DNA of 28,340 nucleotides from SUG1106 sp964651095 (GTDB taxonomy: Bacteria > Bacillota > Clostridia > Peptostreptococcales > Anaerovoracaceae), in assembly GCA_964651095.1 (NCBI GenBank), contig CAZYWO010000017.1:1-28340 (forward strand), in the 5' to 3' direction. Below are positions 24,131 to 28,340 of the stretch, piece by piece. Both the position numbers and the translations under genes were made by a program. Each line of letters begins with the position of its first letter. The first letter of the stretch is position 1. Under the pieces are notes generated by a model. That model saw only the letters and a list, made by a program, of their open reading frames with translations, ran no database searches and had not been told where the DNA came from.

Positions 24131-25786
24131 TTAATTGACAAATTTGGCGAGACGGGATTTTGTGCGTTCTTCGCCGAGAATCTGCTGAATTTCCCAAACA
24201 TCAGGCGACTGCTGTCTGCCCATAAGCGCTACACGTATAACGGTGCTGACATGACCCACGTGACCTTTATATTGATCCGGATTCTTCTTATAGTCTTTCG
24301 GTTTTACCGCATATCCAAGTTCTTCGGTTATATTGCGGATTTTTTCAAACCAAGCAGTCTGATCGTCGCTATGGTCGTAGGTATCCAGATATTTAGAAAT
24401 GATAATCTTAATATCGTCGGATGCTTCAGCAGGGAATTCATCTTCGATTTTGAACATATCGTCAAAGAAATAGCTGATGTTTTCCACTATCTGCTGTGCA
24501 TAAATGTGGTCTTTACGAGGTTTCGCCTCGTTTCTGCCGATGTCAAGAATTTTTTCCAGATATTCTCTATCATTAAACATGTGAAGGACTTCAGGTTTAA
24601 ATTCCGTCGCCCATTCTTTGAGAAAATCGAATAAGTCCTTAGCGCTGATCTTAAGAAGGACGTCTTTGCTGATGTCATTAAGCTTGTTAAGATCGAACAA
24701 TGCTCCGGAAGTAGACATTTTCTCTGTGGTAAAGCGGAACTCATCTATGTCAGCGTCAGGATTTGCTATTCTCCATTCCTCAAAGTTAGAGTTAAGAATG
24801 GTCAGAAGGTATTCGCGTACTGCCGCAGGATGGTAACCCTGGTTGCGATAATAGTCCAATGAAAGCTCCGGGTCTTTACGCTTGGAAAGTTTGCGTTTAT
24901 TTCCTTCCTCATCCAGTTTCATAAGCTGAGCGGTATGACAATAGATTGGAGGCTCCCATCCGAGCTTTTCAAACAACTCCACATGAATCGGCAAAGAAGG
25001 CAGCCATTCTGCACCTCTTACCACGTGAGTCGTTCTCATCAGATGGTCGTCTACAACGTGAGCAAAGTGATATGTTGGAATACCCGTAGCCTTTAGAATG
25101 ACAGTGTCCTGATCGTTGGCAGGCATGTCAAGAATTTGGCGTATGGCATCTTTTACTTTTATACGGCGAATCTGGTCTTCCGGCAGGTTCATATCGCCAT
25201 CGGATTTAAGTCTGATTACGTAAGGAATTCCAGCTGAAAGTTTGGCTTCTATTTCTTCCATGGTAAGGTCTCTGCTTTTTGCCCACTTGCCGTATATCCC
25301 CGGATTTTCTTTAGATGCTTCCTGCATGGCATGAATTTGGGCGATTTCTTCTTCGGAAAGGAAGCAAGGATATGCGTTGCCATCAGCGACCATTTTTTTA
25401 GCGAAACATTGATAAATCTCACCGCGATGGCTCTGTGTATAATCGCCGTAATCTCCTATATCTCCATCCATAGTAGCGCCTTCGTCAAAATTTATACCAA
25501 AAAATCGCAGGGAATTAATGATGATTTCAACGGCTCCGTCAACATAACGCTTATCATCTGTATCTTCTATTCTGAGGAAAAACTTTCCGCCGGACTGGTG
25601 GGCAAGTCTTTCGTCAACGAACGCGCCGTAAAGGTTACCTAAGTGAATGAAACCTGTGGGACTTGGGCCGAGCCTAGTTACTTTTGCGCCTTCGGAAAGA
25701 GTTCTTTTAGGGTATAAGGCTTCGTAATCTTCAGGCGTTTTCGTGATATGGGGGAAAAGCATTTCCGCCAGTTTATTATAGTCCAT
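24131..25786 (-). CDS. gltX: Glutamyl-tRNA synthetase
   Basis: Class I aminoacyl-tRNA synthetase charging tRNA-Glu (and possibly tRNA-Gln in organisms using the amidotransferase route), 551 residues. The HIGH-type motif is at 48-51 (HLGN) within TRLGPSPTGFIHLGN, and the KMSKS-type motif is KLSKR at 299-303, the GluRS form. LRIEDTDDKR at 71-80 is the family glutamate/tRNA region. The C-terminal half is the anticodon-binding domain. The length is at the long end for the family, as in other Clostridia. The ribosome binding site, read on the minus strand, is GGAGG at about 25796-25800. No T-box leader consensus was found in the upstream 220 bp. The gene is flanked by a bidirectional terminator and a candidate promoter at 25910-25938. 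Confidence 0.95.
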   Translation of the reverse strand: MDYNKLAEMLFPHITKTPEDYEALYPKRTLSEGAKVTRLGPSPTGFIHLGNLYGAFVDERLAHQSGGKFFLRIEDTDDKRYVDGAVEIIINSLRFFGINFDEGATMDGDIGDYGDYTQSHRGEIYQCFAKKMVADGNAYPCFLSEEEIAQIHAMQEASKENPGIYGKWAKSRDLTMEEIEAKLSAGIPYVIRLKSDGDMNLPEDQIRRIKVKDAIRQILDMPANDQDTVILKATGIPTYHFAHVVDDHLMRTTHVVRGAEWLPSLPIHVELFEKLGWEPPIYCHTAQLMKLDEEGNKRKLSKRKDPELSLDYYRNQGYHPAAVREYLLTILNSNFEEWRIANPDADIDEFRFTTEKMSTSGALFDLNKLNDISKDVLLKISAKDLFDFLKEWATEFKPEVLHMFNDREYLEKILDIGRNEAKPRKDHIYAQQIVENISYFFDDMFKIEDEFPAEASDDIKIIISKYLDTYDHSDDQTAWFEKIRNITEELGYAVKPKDYKKNPDQYKGHVGHVSTVIRVALMGRQQSPDVWEIQQILGEERTKSRLAKFVN

Positions 25787-25828
25787 TTATAAAACCTCCG
25801 TGGTTATGGTGTATAAAGTTTACTTGAA

Positions 25829-25849
25829 TTTTCGTTGATAAAACGAAAA
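25829..25849. promoter_or_regulatory. Inverted repeat in the gltX leader
   Basis: TTTTCGTT (25829-25836) and AACGAAAA (25842-25849) form perfect 8-bp arms around a 5-bp centre, about 45 bp before the gltX start. It would be a hairpin in the gltX mRNA or a protein site on DNA. Confidence 0.4.
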
Positions 25850-25909
25850 ATAGTTTTGTCGAAAAATGTCAAATTCACTTCATCTGTTTTGTCTTGTATC
25901 TAACACATT

Positions 25910-25938
25910 ATTTTAACAGTAAAAGTATGAAATATCAA
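25910..25938 (-). promoter_or_regulatory. Candidate gltX promoter (minus strand)
   Basis: On the minus strand TTGATA (25938-25933), a 17-bp spacer and TAAAAT (25915-25910), giving a leader of about 115 nt. It overlaps the candidate sporulation promoter on the other strand. Confidence 0.5.
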
Positions 25939-25953
25939 TAAGTTGGCAGAATA
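25925..25953 (+). promoter_or_regulatory. Candidate sigma-G type (forespore) promoter for the GerA-family gene
   Basis: GTATG (25925-25929), a 17-bp spacer and CAGAATA (25947-25953) resemble the sigma-G pattern GHATR / CATNHTA with one mismatch in the -10. No good sigma-A match was seen. Forespore expression would fit a SpoVAF/GerA protein. The leader would be about 50 nt. Confidence 0.4.
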
Positions 25954-25985
25954 AAAATGGACAAAATGATATGAAAAATGGACAA
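25953..25985 (+). repeat. Direct repeat AAAAATGGACAA, 21-bp period
   Basis: Two perfect 12-bp copies at 25953-25964 and 25974-25985, two helical turns apart, between the candidate promoter and the ribosome binding site of the germination gene. It may be a site for a dimeric regulator or chance in AT-rich DNA. Confidence 0.5.
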
Positions 25986-26006
25986 TTTACCAAAAGGAGG
26001 ATATAG

Positions 26007-27968
26007 ATGGACAGCAAAATCAATAGCGATAGACAGGTTCCCGACAAGTATGCGTACGAGCTTTATATGGAAATATTCAAGAAAGAATTGCCCATAGGAG
26101 AAAGTTTTGACTTGCTTGAGCGCAAATTACAGATTGGAGACAGACGTGCTTCCATGTTCTTTGTTGATGGGCTTACCGACGGAGAGAAAGCTCAGCGTTT
26201 TATGGCATATCTTATGGGTTTATCCGAAGACTCGCTGCGAGGAATTTCAACAAGTCAGAGGTTTATAGAGGTGGCAATGCCGTTTCTGGACACTACATTG
26301 GTAAAGCCTAAGAAGGATAATTCCGGCGATGAAAATTGCCAGCCGCAAAAGTTAGATGCAGAAGAAAATGTTTTAGAGATATTTGGGAAAAAACAATCCT
26401 TGGACTTGTCGGATGAGGCGCGTGGCAATTTGGACAACTCTACAGATATGGCGGGCTTATTTAGAAATTTTACAAAATCCGACGATATACTGGCAGCAGA
26501 GGGGGATAATGGAGATTTAATTCCGCTGACTTTTAAAGTGGCTTATGAATGTTATCAGCAAGCATTGCCAAAACTGTATGCCGGCCTTGTTCTACTGTTA
26601 GTAGAAGGGCTGGATAATATAATTGTAATCGACTGCAGGGAGTATCCGGCCCGCTCCGTGGAGGAACCGGAAAAGGAAAAGACACTCCGCGGAGCCAAGG
26701 ACGGCTTTACAGAAAATATGATGGATAATGTAAGTCTTATCAGAAGGAGGATCAGAGATAACAACCTTATTTTTAAGGCTTACAATGTAGGAAGTGTCAG
26801 CAAGGCGGATGTAGTAGTGGCGTATATGAATGACAGGGCAGATGAGGAACTTATTGCCAAGCTTGATAAATGCCTTAAAGAAATGAGCAATACCGCTAAA
26901 GAGGATTCGACCAACTTCAAAAATCTGCCTAAAGGGTTAATTCATGAAAACGATTCGACAAATTTAGACAATCAGCAAACATCAGGCAACCAGCAAATAT
27001 CAGGCAGTCAACAAACATCAGGCAGCCAGCAAACATCAGACAGCCGGCAAATATCAGGCAACCAGCAAACATCAGACAGCCGGCAGGCGACTGAAAATCA
27101 GAAGAATCGCACTCAGAGAAAGAACAGCAATACATCACAGAGCGACGATAATCAAGATACGGGCAAGGAAATTTTATCAGTTGCAGATCAAAGCCTGCTT
27201 GAGCGGCTTCTAAAAGCCATCGGCGCTAAAAATGACTTTAATCCTTTTCCAAAAGTGCGTTACACCCAAAGACCCGATATAATAGCTGCCCACTTGGCTG
27301 AAGGCAAGACTGCCATAATCGTAGATAATTCCCCTACGGTTATGCTTATACCCGTCAGCGTTTTTGAATTTTTCCAAGACGTGGATGATTATTATTTCCC
27401 TCAGCTCACAGGCAATTATTTTCGCCTCCTTAGGATTGTAAACTTTCTTGTAATACTTTTCCTGACACCCGTGTACCTGCTCATAACAGAGTATCAGGAC
27501 TTTACACCGGAGGTTCTAAAGTTTTTCGTGCCGGAAGAAGATTTTGCAATACCTATTTTCTGGCAGTTTATACTTCTGGAAATTGCAGTGGATGCTCTCA
27601 AGCTGGCGTCGCTTAACACGCCCACATCTCTTGGAATGTCACTATCTGTCATAGGAGCGTTGATCCTAGGCGAATTCAGTATCGAATCGGGATGGTTTAT
27701 TTCACAGACGATCCTTTGCATGGCAGTTGTAGCGCTTGCTGCATTTACTCAGCCAAGTATTGAACTAAGTTATGCCATGAAATTTTGCAGAATTTTTATG
27801 TTGATCGGTGCGGCTGTCCTTGGAATCTTCGGTGTCGTTGCGGCAGCAGTGATCTGGGTGATAATAATGGCATGTACAAAGACCCTTTCAGGTGATTCAT
27901 ACTTGTATCCGGTTATACCGTTTAACTGGAAAGCATTAAAAAGGTTGATTTTCCGTACTCAAAAATGA
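26007..27968 (+). CDS. SpoVAF-like spore membrane protein (GerA family)
   Basis: GerA-family proteins sit in the spore inner membrane; SpoVAF members act with the SpoVA channel in dipicolinate release. The soluble N-terminal part includes RGAKDGFTENMMDNVSLIRR (228-247) and RPDIIAAHLAEG (422-433). About five spans follow from 464 to 640. LKLASLNTPTSLGM and FTQPSIELSYAMKF resemble SpoVAF more than GerAA. At 653 residues it is some 150 longer than usual. The excess is in two acidic, low-complexity stretches (about 100-168 and 295-390), the second holding seven Gln/Ser-rich hexapeptides (323-364). AAAGGAGG precedes the ATG. No gerB/gerC or other spoVA genes are next to it, so it is an orphan here. 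A germinant-receptor A subunit is the alternative. Confidence 0.82.
   Translation: MDSKINSDRQVPDKYAYELYMEIFKKELPIGESFDLLERKLQIGDRRASMFFVDGLTDGEKAQRFMAYLMGLSEDSLRGISTSQRFIEVAMPFLDTTLVKPKKDNSGDENCQPQKLDAEENVLEIFGKKQSLDLSDEARGNLDNSTDMAGLFRNFTKSDDILAAEGDNGDLIPLTFKVAYECYQQALPKLYAGLVLLLVEGLDNIIVIDCREYPARSVEEPEKEKTLRGAKDGFTENMMDNVSLIRRRIRDNNLIFKAYNVGSVSKADVVVAYMNDRADEELIAKLDKCLKEMSNTAKEDSTNFKNLPKGLIHENDSTNLDNQQTSGNQQISGSQQTSGSQQTSDSRQISGNQQTSDSRQATENQKNRTQRKNSNTSQSDDNQDTGKEILSVADQSLLERLLKAIGAKNDFNPFPKVRYTQRPDIIAAHLAEGKTAIIVDNSPTVMLIPVSVFEFFQDVDDYYFPQLTGNYFRLLRIVNFLVILFLTPVYLLITEYQDFTPEVLKFFVPEEDFAIPIFWQFILLEIAVDALKLASLNTPTSLGMSLSVIGALILGEFSIESGWFISQTILCMAVVALAAFTQPSIELSYAMKFCRIFMLIGAAVLGIFGVVAAAVIWVIIMACTKTLSGDSYLYPVIPFNWKALKRLIFRTQK
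26973..27098 (+). repeat. 18-bp tandem repeat (7 units) inside the GerA-family gene
   Basis: Seven in-frame units of 18 bp encode hexapeptides of the form QQTSGN, QQISGS, QQTSGS, QQTSDS, RQISGN, QQTSDS, RQATEN. The unit length is a multiple of three, so copy-number change would keep the frame. The units differ at a few bases only. Confidence 0.9.
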
Positions 27969-27974
27969 TAAAAT
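27945..27974 (+). promoter_or_regulatory. Candidate promoter inside the end of the GerA-family gene
   Basis: TTGATT (27945-27950), an 18-bp spacer and TAAAAT (27969-27974) could drive the gene starting at 28072. No terminator was seen between the two genes, so read-through is also possible. Confidence 0.35.
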
Positions 27975-28071
27975 ATATTATTAAGTCTGTTGCTGTTGTG
28001 TAAGGTTTGAGGATAAGCACAATTTGATGAGGATATGGCATAAACAGATTGTTAAGATTGGGGGAAATGAT

Positions 28072-28340
28072 ATGGCAAGAATTTTGAAAAAAATACCTAA
28101 CTTCAAGCTTCCAAAATATAAAATGAAGGACATCAAAGATCTTGAAGAACTTAAAGTAGAGTATACAGAAGATGATATTGAAAAGATACGGGAAAAACTT
28201 TTAAAGAAAAAAAACGGTTATGAACTTTATCCGGGCACAAATTATAAGACTATAAAAGAGATTTTCAATAGGTCGACAACTTTATTTGCAGATAAGGAAT
28301 TTATTCTTGAAACTTTCAATAAGAAAGTGGGGTTTGAAGA
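28072..28340 (+). CDS. N terminus of a probable adenylate-forming enzyme (truncated by window end)
   Basis: An open frame of 89 codons from ATG 28072 to the window end, preceded by GGGGGAAA at 28059-28066. The protein has a Lys-rich start (MARILKKIPNFKLPKYKMKD), an acidic/helical stretch, then YELYPGTNYKTIKEIFNRST and LFADKEFILETFNKK. The last part resembles the first helix and strand of AMP-binding (long-chain acyl-CoA synthetase) enzymes, where a similar segment (T-x-x-E-x-F-x-R-S, then DKxF) opens the domain. None of the ATP-binding motifs fall inside the window, so this is a moderate-confidence call. No signal peptide. Confidence 0.6.
   Translation, partial: MARILKKIPNFKLPKYKMKDIKDLEELKVEYTEDDIEKIREKLLKKKNGYELYPGTNYKTIKEIFNRSTTLFADKEFILETFNKKVGFE

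Noticed and set aside
25787..26006. T-box riboswitch before gltX
   Set aside because: No T-box consensus or terminator/antiterminator pair is visible, and the leader from the best promoter is only about 115 nt.
26929..27138. Minus-strand ORF of 69 codons with a repeated FAGCL-type peptide
   Set aside because: It is the antisense reading of the 18-bp repeat in the GerA-family gene; no ribosome binding site and a strong gene on the other strand.

Overview
The window looks like chromosomal DNA of an anaerobic, endospore-forming member of the Clostridia (Bacillota). The reasons are AT-rich DNA with strong AGGAGG ribosome binding sites, a GerA/SpoVAF-type spore membrane protein, a lipoprotein-type peptide-binding protein, an XRE-cupin regulator beside a polyamine importer, and several AEC-family carriers. 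A finer placement (for example the Anaerovoracaceae / former Family XIII group) is only an impression. No rRNA, tRNA, insertion sequence, phage gene or CRISPR array was seen, and the gene order looks like ordinary vertical chromosome.

Layout. 1-3309: an upstream terminator, a GC-rich leader hairpin, polynucleotide phosphorylase (pnp), its terminator and a first AEC-family carrier. 3360-11382: a promoter, then a seven-gene co-directional cluster: lipoprotein solute-binding protein, cytoplasmic serine hydrolase of the beta-lactamase/D-aminopeptidase fold, two Dpp-type permeases, two Dpp-type ATPases, and an N-acyl-D-amino-acid deacylase-like amidohydrolase. I read it as import and hydrolysis of D-amino-acid-containing peptides or N-acyl-D-amino acids. 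11390-13327 (minus): a tandem pair of paralogous AEC carriers. 13328-13555: a compact divergent control region with two overlapping promoters and three perfect inverted repeats. 13556-17812: XRE-cupin regulator, potA, potB and a fused potC-potD gene, a complete polyamine importer encoded by three transport ORFs.

18031-23023: a three-gene run made of a stand-alone E2-type (2-oxoacid dehydrogenase) acyltransferase domain whose usual catalytic His is Glu, an overlapping adenylate-forming acyl ligase, and a secreted GH25 lysozyme with Ig-like repeats and a FnIII-like end. 23024-23411: a non-coding stretch with a strong terminator and some potential RNA structure. 23412-24041: a membrane-anchored XRE regulator. 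24131-25786 (minus): glutamyl-tRNA synthetase. 26007-27968: a SpoVAF-like GerA-family protein with a hexapeptide (18-bp) tandem repeat inside its soluble domain. 28072-28340: the 5' end of another probable adenylate-forming enzyme, cut by the window edge.

The two parts I find least explained by known biology are the E2-like/ligase pair (acyl activation feeding an acyl transfer with an altered active site, next to a wall hydrolase) and the divergent AEC/polyamine control region, which suggests that AEC carriers and polyamine import share one regulator. All family assignments come from reading motifs by eye; no searches were run.
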